NCBI GenBank assembly: GCA_018296165.2
Contig: JACKQL020000131.1
Coordinates: 1 to 64,000 of the forward strand
DNA length: 64,000 bases
Direction: 5' to 3'
DNA from: Termitomyces sp. T153
Taxonomy: Eukaryota; Basidiomycota; Agaricomycetes; Agaricales; Lyophyllaceae
The position numbers were made by a program, and so were the translations under genes. A model generated the notes under the pieces. It ran no database searches. It was given only the letters and a program-made list of their open reading frames with translations, and was not told where the DNA came from. This document shows positions 10,480 to 21,556 of this stretch, piece after piece. Within the stretch, counting starts at the first letter, position 1. Each line of letters begins with the position of its first letter.

Positions 10480-11870
10480 TCACATTCTGAGAATGTCATG
10501 CCTTCTTCTTGTTCCAGTGTTTCTGAACCAGGGTAGTGTCATTTGTTTCAGTACTTCCACTGCATGCTGTATTGCAAAATCCCCAATACATGACTTCAAT
10601 GTTACTGAAGTGTCAACCTCCCAATGCATCACTGATACCTGTATTGAGTCAGTTGTTCCCACAGCTTTGACTGTTCCCAAAGAGACTCAGTCATTCCAAA
10701 ATCAATCTCAATGTTATGACTTGCAATCCCTGGCAGTGTGTTCTTCCCATTTCTTATCAAATTCCCATCTGGGCAATTGCATGCTAGATGTCCTATCACA
10801 TGACATTTGAAGCACCTATTTTGTGCACAATGTTCATCACATTCTCTGCTGCTCAGTTGCTTGACTGGATTTTTTGAGGGCAATTCTTGTTGTCTCCCCC
10901 ATGGCATGTTACTTCTTATGGAGGTAGCTGTGGTCCTATTCTGTTGCTGACCATTGTGAGCTGACTTTCTGCTGATCCTTCCAGCTGCCCTGGGTGTTTT
11001 ACTGGTGCCCCTTGTTTCATTTCCTTAGACCTTCATTGCTGTCATGTCAGTTTGCAACTCCTTCCGCAATTTCAATCCGTTCCACCACACAATGTACATC
11101 AATCCATGATGATACCTCAGGGTGTAGACCATCCTGCCAAAGCCCACTCTGGATGCTATTTTGTAAGCCATTTCATAGTTTCACAACCTTCTCCCACTCA
11201 TCAAAGAGTCCAATCCCATTGTATAGTTCCTCCAGCTCATGATGGTAGTTCATGACTGTTTTCCCATGTTGGAATGAGCATTGTAACTTATCCCATTGCT
11301 CCATCCAGTAGTTTATTAGAAAATAGTAATCAAACATTTCTTCAAAGAACTCTTGTAAGTCCCAACTGCAGGGATTAACACCTATCTTTTGAGTGTAGAA
11401 GTCATAGGTCCATCCCCTTAGGAACTAGGACAGTACAAATACCTAGTGTTTATGCTCCACTCTCCCAGTTTGTACATAATTGGTCCCTTTCATCACAAAC
11501 TGGTAATAGAGCTTGCACATCAGCCACCCCATCATACTCTCTCAGGGCAATGGGTTTAATTAGAGTATGCTGCTTCTTTCATCTGTTTCCCTGGTGATCC
11601 CCCTTCTAGGGTCTAGACCAACACCATCAGATTCACTTAGGAACTCAGCATCCTAATTCCTCAGTGTCACTACCCATCATCTTGATTGCTCCCTGGAGCA
11701 TGGTACCTAGGTAGCTGTCTGCTGCTACCTGCACTGAGGACATAACCTCAAGGAGCATCTTTTTCTTGTTGTGTGGAGATGCCTTACCACTAATAGCCCT
11801 TATATGGTTGCTCACCAGGGTCAGGTCAACTTTTTGTTGAGGGGCTGTCAAAGCCCATTGCAACAAGTTG
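10480..11870 (-). pseudogene. Gy5 Gypsy gag (capsid and zinc knuckle)
   Basis: Minus-strand frames give a gag polyprotein in pieces. Near 11,520 is a capsid start (REYDGVADVQ). At about 11,140-11,300 is the capsid core (HELEELYNG, KVVKLWNGLQ). At about 10,770-10,820 is a CCHC zinc knuckle, CFKCHVIGHLACNC. Many in-frame stops are present and no frame exceeds about 105 codons. This layout (retrotransposon capsid, then CX2CX4HX4C) is standard for fungal Gypsy gag. Protease sequence is absent; other repeats occupy the expected position. Confidence 0.75.
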
Positions 11871-12249
11871 ATGGGGTCCTTAGGATCAGTAACAAGTCAC
11901 AGATAGCATTTAATATACATCATTCAATTATGTATTTGCAAGCTGGGAACATGGGCATATATCCTATCAATGAAAAAAATATCACAGATAATCTGACATT
12001 GCATGTGCTACCTTGTCATTTAAGATGGATGTCACAACCATTCAGCAGTTGGGGTGGGAAATTGTGTTCTCACAAGGACTAGACTGGGACTCCTTAGGCA
12101 TACAGGGCATTTGGTTTGGGCAGGAAGTTGTGTTCCTGCAAGGAGCAGGCTGGAATTCCTTTGCTGCATGGGCTGTGCTAGTAGTGCAGGATTTGTGAGT
12201 TGGTGATGATGGTTCTACTGTTGGGTTGTGTAATTGTAGTCAGTTGCAT
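11871..12249. other. No recognisable gene
   Basis: Between Gy5 gag and the 3' end of the kinase gene. It may hold the Gy5 5' region or the kinase 3' UTR; nothing in it decides which. Confidence 0.35.
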
Positions 12250-14736
12250 ATCCAGTTATCTTCACAGACTTCATAGTGCTGTTGGATTATTTTTGCAAAT
12301 GACTTTGACCCTTAGTTCCAATAGTAGTTGGGTTTTAATGTATTCCTGTTGTAAACATAATATCGAATGGCTATACATTAATTTTGAAGCTTGTAAGACT
12401 GACATGTGAGCTTGTGGGTCAAACAGACACATTGCTCCATTTATATCTAGGGTGCCTTTGTTACACATCAGTCAGCTGCATGAAAAACTTTAGAGCAAGA
12501 CATATAATACCTTGTCAATCACAAAATAGGAAGTAATCCTGAGAGTATATGACCAAAAAATGGACAAATGCTTGAATTGTTTTTGTTATATCATCTGATG
12601 CTTCACCAAAATTGTCATTACTGATGTATTTGCAAACTTTTGGGTCTACAAGACCACAAGGGAGTAATGGTGATGCAATAAAGTCTTGGAAAGGAACAGG
12701 GGTACTGCCAGAGGTCAGTGATGGTCAAAGGGTCCCAAGTATTGAGTCTTGGTAGTTGAAGTAGAACTCTGAATATTGTAGTAGTAATAAGTCAGTGTTC
12801 AGTCAAAAGACCTTGGTGCTCACTGGGAATTGTCCTCAGTCCTTGAGCTTCCACATGCTCATCAAATTTTCCTTTGAACCAATGGCAGCACAAAGCCAAT
12901 AATTCATACTCCCCAGTCAAGTTTTTCTTCACCTCATCACACATAGTCCGCTCATCAAAATTTTGAGTTATGGCAAATTCCCTACTGTTGAATTGAGCCT
13001 ATATATTACAAGATGTCAACAGGTTGAAGAGAATACTGGACTACAAATTAAATACTTACATAGATGGCACATTTAGTAGCTCCACAGCCAATATAGCCAG
13101 TCTGGCAGTAGGACTGATTCTGCTTTGAAGCAGTTTCACCATCAATCCAATCAGTGGCAATTTCAATCATTTCCTCTTCAGATGGAATCAGAACAACATT
13201 TCCATCAAGAACAGAAGCTGTAGATCTATGAAATGTGTACATCTGCATCAGTGGGTTCTGAGTCCATCTTGAAACTGGTAGAGGTGGTGGTGGTGGCATG
13301 GCTGAGTTCCAAGGTTTGAATGTGCTCTTGAGCACAACCTTTAAAGAAGCTGCCAGTATATTCTTATTGGACTCATCACCTGTGATGCCAACAGAACAAG
13401 AGATGAGGCTCCTCTTGGAATGCAATGTGGGTACCAATGAGGTAGTATCAGCTTGCCCACACTTGAGGCTCTTTTGTCTTGTTGTAATATGAAGAGAGCT
13501 TGAGTCTATGGTTGAATTCTTGAACATGGATCTGTGCATTGATATTTTATTCTAAAGAGTGGGTGAAAAAGTCACAACTCACCAAATAGTTGGAAACAGA
13601 CTCAGAATCAATGATTGCAATGTGAATCTTAATGATAGAAGCTTTGATATTTGATCCAGTTGTAAGTTTCTGTTTTTGGAACTCTTCCAACATTTCATAG
13701 AGAGGCCTGCACCAGTCAAAATGACTGAGTAAAGAATAGTCATTGCTAGCACCACTACAATCAGCTAGAAGCTGGATGTTACTCCTAAGTATTAGCCAGA
13801 TAATATGAGTGTATTTTGTCTGTCATATACATGCACCACACACACCATGTAAGCTCATCAGCTTCAGCATTGGCCTTGTGGTAATCATTCCTCATCTGTT
13901 CAAGTAGTTTATTGAGGCATGCCTTTGTTTCCCTCATTTTGTCAAAAGTTTGACAAACATGGACACCAGGCCAAACCTGTGTCACAAGTTTATGTCATCA
14001 TTTTGGGACAGTCAGTGGCCATAGAGATTCAAGTGTAGCTTACCTCAACAAGCTTGGACTTCACATCATATCTCCACAAAACAGCAGTAATAGTAATACC
14101 TTTTTCTTCCTCACAGAGCTTGGCTTCAGCCTTCTTCTGCTGCCATTCAAGAGTGATTTGGTGAGCAGAAGAAAGGTTGTTGAATTTGTTGCTGGAGCTA
14201 GTTGTCTGCACTGTCTGAGGGGGGCCTGCATAAAGTCTAGTATCAGATGCCCATGCATGATGAGTCCCAGCATGAGCGAGTATAGCTGAGGCCAAGTCTG
14301 AAGTAGTAGTGTTGTGCATGCTATTATTACCAGAGTCTGGTAGCAGTGCAGCAGAACTGTCATCTTGGGCAAGCAAGTTTGCTACACCAGGAAGAATAAA
14401 GATTTCATGTGGAACATGAGGTTGATTCCCTGTCATTGACTAGTGCTCAGGAACTTACAATGCCATTATGTTTAGTGAAGACTTATGATAGTAACTGATA
14501 CAACCATTACAAATCCCAGCAGGAATTCCACCATATAGTAAACCACATCCAACACATTGAAGCTTGTTCTAGGATAGTGAAGTTGATCAAAGGCCTCAAC
14601 CTTAATTATTGAATGTGCTTACATTGATGGCACGTAGCTCAGGTGCAGAAAGACCAGGTTTACAAGCATGACAATGAGAGCAAATTTCACCATTCAAACT
14701 TGGAAAGACAAATGTGCAGATTTTGCAGGCAGCCAT
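12250..14736 (-). CDS. Alpha-type protein kinase with Cys-rich N-terminus, several introns, possibly decayed
   Basis: The ATG at 14,736 opens a 38-codon first exon with two CX2C pairs (CKIC, CSHCHAC). It ends at a GTAAGC donor, with a 54-bp intron at 14,569-14,622. Exon 2 (from 14,568) adds a second finger, CVGCGLLYGGIPAGICNGC. Further exons follow near 14,030-14,436 and 13,048-13,540. The kinase N-lobe reads TGYIGCGATKCAIYV, then after an intron REFAITQNFDERTMCDEVKK. This fits the atypical alpha-kinase (MHCK/eEF2K) fold of basidiomycetes, GxGxxKRAIYAR...EYAITQ. The C-lobe has DPQAH near 12,410. At the preceding DxQG motif (about 12,510) the frame has TGA (D-stop-QG). Exon joins after exon 2 and the 3' end are uncertain. 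Substrate unknown; it may be a recent pseudogene. Confidence 0.65.
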
Positions 14737-14870
14737 TGTTGTGGAAAGCTTGAGCACCATTCACTTACATGCTGAGCAGCTTAAATATGATAGTATTGGA
14801 TATAAATAGAAAAAGACACAAGCTCAAAGTCTAGATTGCAAGAACTGGAACCAGCTTACACAAGGAAAAC

Positions 14871-16340
14871 TCATGGAAATACAATTGGATAGAGGTCTCT
14901 AAAGACAGGCCAGATGTTTTTAAGCATCAGATCCTGAACTTTGAGTGTTTCATATACTGCCTCAGCATGTTCTGCAAACTCTGGGGTTAAAAATGCCAGG
15001 AGTTGATTACCACCCATCTCCTTTTTGAGAACCACCAGAAGAAGACAGTTCTTTCCACCCCATTTCTCAGGAAATTTAAATGCTGTGCTGCGAGACATAC
15101 CAGATGGGCCAGACTTGTTGGAGTCTTTCTGTGACTTGAATCCATTCCTCTCTTTCATAAATTGCTTGAGAGTTTTTCTTATGAGTTTGGCCTGAAGCCA
15201 TTGACACAACTCCCTAAAAATAATGGTGATTGTCAAATTGGCATGAATCTTCTATTACATGCTAAGACCATGACTTACTGCTGATTTATGTTGTTCTCAT
15301 TGTAGAATCTCTCAATTTTCCCTCTTTCAGACATGTCAACTGCATTCTTTCCTCAATTGAGTTGCAGATGCCCTCAAGAGCACTCCACAACAATATTGTG
15401 GATGCTTCAAAAGTAGATTTGAGCAGGAAGCTCATTTAATTCCATGTCCGAATGGAAGATCTCACTATGTCACATGAAAAATTAGCATGTGCTGTGCTCT
15501 GATGACTCTCAATAAGACTGACCACAAGGCATTCTGAAGACTATAAAGAAGAGTGGTCTCAGAACCACAATCAGTACAGAGTTGGACAGGGATACCTGGA
15601 CAAGAAAAGCTGTTAACTGAAGGTGACATAATAGAAAAGAGACACCTACCATGGTATTCCTCAACACAGCAGAGAAACAGATACCCAATGATCAGATTAT
15701 AATGATTGCTTGGAGCAATGTCAGCAAAAAGCCACAGCCCAGTTGCTTCATCCACAAAGTTATAAATAGGAAAACCAATCTTGTAGAGCTTGTCATGTCC
15801 ATTGCATGACCAGCAGTCATGAATACCTAATGGGACCTTGGGATGTTGGACAATTATTTGTGCTGAGGGATTTTGTCTCACAAAGCCTTTGGGATCATGC
15901 ATTTTCATGGTGCTGTGTACAAAATCACAAGGTAGATGTTTGCTTGTGCAAGATGCAATGTGATGGTGGATAACACAAGGTCCAGCATAACCAGCTGGAT
16001 CAAGATCGAGTTGTTCCAGAACAAGCTGTTCTGCCTCCTGTCAAGTCTTGTTCTTGATGTTTGTCCTCCCTCTGACAAAGGCATTATGACTCTGAACACG
16101 CTTTACAGAAGTGGCACTAATTGTAGTCATTTGTTGACTGAATGTAGCTAGCATCTAGAAGTTAGTGGATTGTAATTTATCTAAGATGTATCCCATAATC
16201 ATTTGCAAGGTGTTGAGCAATTTCTTTCTTTGAGTCCATGAGTTGTTCATGGTACTCTTTGAGAGCAGAAATGAGTTAGGGATCATCTTTCTTGACTGCA
16301 TGCAATCATCAGGGTAACATCAAAGCATACAAGTCAAGGA
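14871..16340 (-). pseudogene. Integrase-core (DDE) protein typical of Agaricomycetes, decayed
   Basis: The 147-codon frame at 15,465-15,908 has the core: GIHDCWSCNGHDKLYKIGFP, VDEATGLWLFADI, then TDCGSETT. After an intron (donor GTAAGTC, acceptor TTTTTAG), 14,871-15,236 gives ELCQWLQAKL, SGPSGMSRSTAF, PEKWGGKNCLL and LTPEFAEHAEAVYETL, so the C-terminus is nearly complete. Upstream (15,900-16,330) are an N-terminal helical segment (DSKKEIAQHLANDYGI) and QLVLEQLDLDPAG. This order matches the stand-alone integrase-core proteins common in mushroom genomes; I infer a transposon-derived or domesticated integrase. Stops lie where the family has R or W (YF-stop-SIHNI, ECS-stop, LN-stop-GKN), all TGA. 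Not functional as it stands. Confidence 0.7.
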
Positions 16341-17110
16341 TCTGACCTTTCACACTGTGCTGATTCTTGCCTGTTGGGTTATGATTTTGTAAGCTAGACA
16401 TTGGCTGAATACCAGTACAGTACTTGTCCACTTTTCTGAGTTTATAAAGGTCTTGCTGAGAGGCTGAGCATCAGTACCCACAATTCTATTCAATCAACAC
16501 AAACTCACTCAGCCATGTGTTAGTAAACATGTTCAAGCCACCTTGCTGTATTACATTGAATGAAGATGCCTACTGGCCTCAAGAAGAAGAAAGGCAAACT
16601 TAAAATTGGTCCAACACTTTTTAGATTGTGAGTTATGTTGAGAAAGGTTCATTGGATGCTCAAACATTAAATGACTGACCTTGAAATGCATTGAAAGGAC
16701 TGAAAAATACATTGAACACATGCTGATACTACTAGTAAATTAACCATTGCATCTAATAGTGAATAACCATGCTTGCACTACATACAGCATAGTCAGGTAC
16801 ACAACAGCTGTGCAACAGTTCCAAGGCTGGCCAGCACATGTCAATCCCCCTGCAGGCAGCACCTAGGATCTGGCATGGCCAAGATGTGGTCACTGGCTGT
16901 AGGGGAGAGCAGGCTACTGGCAAAGAATGCAACTTATGTTTGTTCCAAAGCATGGATGAATTTCAAAAGTTTACCTGATAATAAAAACATACCCATGCTC
17001 AAGGTGATGAACATGGTGAACTCCTACATATCAAGTGGTACTCATCACACTATGGCAACCATCAAGTGTAGCAGGGTATCAAAGCCCCCAGTCACCTCTC
17101 AGAATGGATG
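16341..17110. other. No recognisable gene
   Basis: Frames up to 112 codons occur on the plus strand (16,773-17,111) but have no recognisable motif and run through CpG-poor, repeat-like DNA. The first exon of the integrase-like gene could begin here, but no clear start was seen. Confidence 0.35.
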
Positions 17111-17980
17111 ATCCACCTGTCTATGAATGCTTCTTCTGGCCAAAAGTTGACCTGACCCTACCTTTACCATGCAGTTAACAGCTGTAGCTACCATGCATCC
17201 CGCTTCCTTGATGTCAGGGTCTGTCTTCTGGCTTGGAGTAGGTTATTCTCTTCAGGAATCCTCCTTTTTTGCTGATGGGACTGTCAACCCACCCTCCAGG
17301 TCCTTTATACCTGAGGTTCCTTCATATTTTTACAACTCCTCTTGTTGCTTCCAGATGTCCAGTTCCTCTTCTGGGATACCAACTTCCTCCCCAGTTCCTG
17401 GGATCCAGGCCCTTTCCCTTGGGACCCAATTCATTGAAGTTGATGGACATGGCTCTCATGTGCCTGTCAAAAAGGTCTTTTTCCTTTCCTATCATAGCTT
17501 CCCATGATAATGCCACTGCAATTTCCTGTTCCAGTCTCAACACTTTATTGACTGGACTACCAGTAGTACAATTTCTGTCTGCTTTAGCCATACTATTGCC
17601 TGCCTCACTATAGCGACCTCTATCCAAGTCCTTGCTTCAGTCATGGCATGAGCTAAAAGTTGTCCATGGACCTCCATCCTCCTCCATGGGGTCCATACTA
17701 AACATTTTCAAAAGGTCAGCCCTTTCCAACTGAATTTCAGTCAATGACCTGTCTATAGTGGAGTCACCACCATGCCCTAAGGCAAGGAAACTGGGTCTCA
17801 AATTCAGCATAGCATCTCTGTACAAGCTTGCTATACCATTCAGCCAGGCAAATTTGGCCAACCACTGGGCTGTGGGCTGGGATCACAAGTGGCAGTGTTC
17901 TGAACAACATCAATTGGCTGTGTACCTGTGTCCCCATTGGTAGTGTCAAGGTTTTTTATGGCTGAGCAAGTAGTCACCAT
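17111..17980 (-). pseudogene. Gag N-terminal fragment, probably of a second Gy1 copy
   Basis: The start MVTTCSAIKNL (ATG at 17,980) lies about 50 bp downstream of the LTR at 18,033-18,714, as the gag start of an LTR element should. The frame continues, with a shift near 17,850 and one TGA at 17,637-17,639, through ADLLKMFSMDPMEEDGG, VLRLEQEIAVALSWEAMI and FDRHMRAMSINFNELGPKG to about 17,322. The low-complexity helical character fits a gag N-terminus; the capsid core is not reached. Because Gy1 proper has lost its own gag start, identity with Gy1 rests on position behind a shared LTR. Confidence 0.5.
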
Positions 17981-18032
17981 TTTGATAAGTTTCCAAAGTT
18001 TTTGTGTATAGTGTAAAAAAATTTTCAAGGTT

Positions 18033-18714
18033 TGTTGCCAAGGTTAGAGGAGTCCCAGTTGGTCAGACCAAGAGTAACCAGAGTGAGGCAATTATGAAAG
18101 CAAGAGTTCTTTTATGAATAGAGCAACTTGTTGAGTTGAAAATAAGTGACACAAGTGTAGACAATGGTTAAGTCACATGAAAAAGATAAGATAGAGTTCA
18201 CTCAAGAGACTGTGATAAGTGCTCAAATTTCTCTCTCTGTAGCTAGGGTGTACAAAGGGCTCTTTATATACCTAGCTATGGGTGAAAGTAAATCAGAAAT
18301 TCAGTCGATCATTATAAGAATAGACTGAAAATTGTAAGTAGAGTAATGAGATGGGAGTAATGTAAAATACATTTAATACATTATACCAGTCGAGTTGGGG
18401 TCATTGTCAGTAGAATGGTAGATTAGGAGAGTTAGGATTAGTCATGACAAAGAGTAGAGCCAAGTTGGTGGAGGTAAGAGGCAGGTCACTGTAATGGTAG
18501 TCCACCAGATATGACAGAGTACAGTCACAATGTCTTAGTCTCATGGTGTGGAACTGGTGTAAGTCCTACAATTGCAAAACTAACTACCACATCGATTCCA
18601 ATACCCTTTTATACTATGGAAGGTATCAGAATAGATGCAGTAAAATTTACTAAATAGAGAGGTTAATCATAGATAGTAAGTCAGAGATAGTGATGTAGTC
18701 ACAATACTGCTACA
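18033..18714 (-). repeat. Gy1 LTR, shared by two copies
   Basis: The 682-bp block has TGT...ACA ends (TGTTGCC at 18,033, CTGCTACA at 18,714). On the minus strand it is preceded by AGAGGGCAAA, a short polypurine tract after the Gy1 coding end, and followed by a gag start. It therefore serves as 3' LTR of the Gy1 body on its right and 5' LTR of a gag fragment on its left. TTTATATA at about 18,260 may be its promoter. Confidence 0.6.
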
Positions 18715-18819
18715 TTTGCCCTCTAAGTCAGATGAAAATATGGCTTTTTAATATATCAACGTGGAATTAGTAGGAATGAGTTGAGTGAAGAGTCAACATT
18801 GATATTGGACTGTCTGGAG

Positions 18820-20160
18820 CTAGTCAGACTTATCAGCGGGAGCTTGTGGGGACTTGAGTAGATCTTCAAATTCCTTATCCAAGGCCTCATCATCCAGGAT
18901 AGGGATGTCAGCAGGGTCTATGGCCATGTCATTGTCATCCTTCTCTGCTGCCTTCCCTTTGCCCTTAGGATCCTTTTCTTTGATTATTATACCATTGGCA
19001 GTGACCACAGCAGTGGCCTGAGATTCAGATTGCCTCATGAGCTCAGAAGGTCAGTTGACAGGTGTTTGGGTGGAAGGGCCTGCATTCACATGCTTGTCTC
19101 AGTGAGTGGGGGATGAGGCGGCAGCCAAGGTACTAGCAACTGGTGTGGTGGGGTAGTTGTCTCACAGCTCTGAGTAGAACCTCTTTGGCAGAGAAGTCAA
19201 ATGGGAGGTAGTAGTGTATGAGAAGTTCTGACAAGCATGAAATTGTTTGGTTCATTGTACCTGCTGGCTGGAAGGAGCATGCCAGGCTCAGATAGCATCC
19301 TTGACAGTTTGTTTATCAACTTCACCTTGTTTAGAAATGAACTCAAGGGTTATAAGGAGGTCAAGACAAGGGTCCACATATGAGCTTGGAAGGTAGCCAT
19401 TAAGGAAAGGCTTGTTCACCCTGGACCAGCTGTGATCCTGGTCGTCATATTGAGAGAGACAGTAAGGGCACTCAGTTTTGGGGTTGGCCAAGTTGAGTAC
19501 TTCTGAAAAGACAGTATAGCCAATAGACATAGGAAGTCAAGGGTTGCTGCAGATCTGGCAAACCTCCAGGTCAAATTCCAGATAGAGCTGTATCTGAGAG
19601 GGATGAAGGCTGATCCTACTGCCTGGGTTCTCAGGGTCATGGAGGATGACCATGTGGGTGATGGGATTGATAGTGAGGAATGGATGGTGACAAGGTCAGT
19701 TAGGCCCATTGCTAGAGGACCCGTGGTTGCTATAGGGGTTAGGGTGACCCATTAGCAGGGTATAAGTGGCAATTGGATAGTCAATGGCTGAAAGACGTAA
19801 GATTATAGCAGAGGCAGGTGGCCCAAGAATGGGAGGGGGCTCTTGAATCCCCTGGTCCATATCAGCCCCTTTAAGTGTCTGAAAATTTATCTGTCCTAAA
19901 AATACTTGCAGATCATCAAGAGGAGGTTTGCTGGTTCCCGCCTTGATCAACTCCTCAATTTTTTCAAGCCCCAGTAATTCCAGGTAGGGGACTAATAAGT
20001 CTAACTCCTTGAACTGTTCATAGGTCATTCATGATTTGTCCCCAGCCTTCCATAGGACTTTGAACATAGCATTGGTTTTGGTCCCATGGTGCACCACAAT
20101 ACACTCGGTGGCCCATTTGTTTAACTTGGGCTTGACAATCTGCTCATCCAGGCAGCCTGG
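18820..20160 (-). pseudogene. Gy1 chromodomain and long C-terminal extension
   Basis: After the integrase tail the frame reads WATECIVVHHG, MFKVLWKAGDKSW and MTYEQFKELDLLVPYLELLG, the usual chromodomain pattern (hydrophobic-V-W, WxxY/F). It continues well past the chromodomain: LDDLQVFLGQINF, then a segment with paired cysteines (CQIC, later ECPYC), ending in an acidic, lysine-rich tail (PKGKGKAAEKDDNDMAIDPADIP split by short runs) that stops at 18,820. Stops at several points (for example near 19,690 and 19,550) break it. Chromodomains target Gypsy integration to particular chromatin; the extension's role is unknown. Confidence 0.65.
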
Positions 20161-20166
20161 AAATAG

Positions 20167-21530
20167 TCAGTCATCATTTGGTTTATGGATTTGCAGTAGG
20201 GCTGCATTGAATACATCATGTATTCCTCTCTGTTTCATGTTATGAGATATTGCTACTTGGAAGGAATTGTTGCCAAAGTCCTCAGTGATCTGGTACAGCC
20301 ATTCATATCTCAGGATTAGCTTGCATGGGAATCCCTTAGGATAGTTGAAGTTTTTTGTTGATATGTAAACCATATCTCCCATTATAAATGGTGCTGGTTG
20401 ATGGTGATGATTGGCATTTTGACTTTGTTTTACATGTGCTGCCAGGATACAATCATGCACTGCAATCAAAGCAAGCTTGAGGCGCTGTGCAAACACTCTC
20501 ACTCCTGGGAACTCATCTGTACGTGCATCATTCCATATCATCAGTCTTGGTAGCCTTCCTGAATTCAAGAAGAACAGAGAATACCCTGTGCTGTCAGATC
20601 TCACTGAGTAATGGCAAACTCAATAGCTGGAAGTTTTGCCACCCAATCTTTATGCTTGTTGCCTATGCATTGTCTAATCATCTACACCATGGTTCTGTTA
20701 GCGTGTTCAGTAGACCCATCAGATTGAGGATGATATGCCAATGACATCCTGAAGTGGGTTTCTATCAGTTCATATAGGTGTGTCCAGAAGGTACTAGTGA
20801 AATAAGAGTCATGGTTGCTAACAATTGCCCTTGGGAGTCCGTGATATTTATATACTTCATCAAACATGAGTTCAGTGACTTGTTGAGCAGTATAGTTTGT
20901 TCTACTAGGCACTAAGTGTACCATGGCTGTGAGTAAGTCAATGATAACAGTAATCAAATCATATGATCCATTTCTATCCTTAGATTCAGGTAGTGGTCCC
21001 ACAAAGTCTATTCCTATTACTTCCCATGGCTGTGAAGGTACAGTCAGGGGTTGTAATAATCCATAAGGTTTCTGATTAAATGGTTTATTTTGACGGCATG
21101 TGGAACAAGTATCATAGTATTTTTAAACATCATGTGTCATTGTTTTCCACCAGACCTGATCATGCAAGTAAAGCAATGTCTTCCTGTGTCCCAAGTGGGC
21201 TAGTAAAGAATGAGCTTCTGTGATTATTATTTCCCAAATGTTACATCCTCATACAATGATTGCTGGTATGCACAACAGTTTTCTTCCTTCTGACTTCAAG
21301 TATACCATCTCATCCTGAGTTACTTCATAGTTTTTGAATGCTTTTGGGTTTTTAATGATCTTTGCAAATAGCTTGTCTTCCTTGTATTGGCCCTTCAGTG
21401 ATGCCACTAGATCAATTGGATCCATTCTAGCATTGAGCAGCTCTTCTAAGGTTAGTGGGGTGAGGCTAGCATATTCTTTCAGCAACTGCTGTAATTTCAA
21501 TGCTAATGTTCCATTGTATGACTGCTCCAA
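20167..21530 (-). pseudogene. Gy1 integrase
   Basis: From the 5' side: linker and N-terminal zinc-binding domain (AHSLLAHLGHRKT ... TCSTCRQNKP, H2C2) at about 21,070-21,250; catalytic core with WEVIGIDFVGP, IVSNHDSYFTS and HPQSDGSTEHANR at 20,682-21,030 (the D, D, E positions are present); then a C-terminal domain with FLNSGRLPR and GDMVYISTKN at 20,167-20,604. Stops near 21,246, 21,124, 20,678 and 20,606 interrupt the frame. It inserts the cDNA into the genome; this copy could not do so unaided. Confidence 0.85.
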
Positions 21531-21556
21531 TGGATCTGTGTACCTTTCATCTAAGT

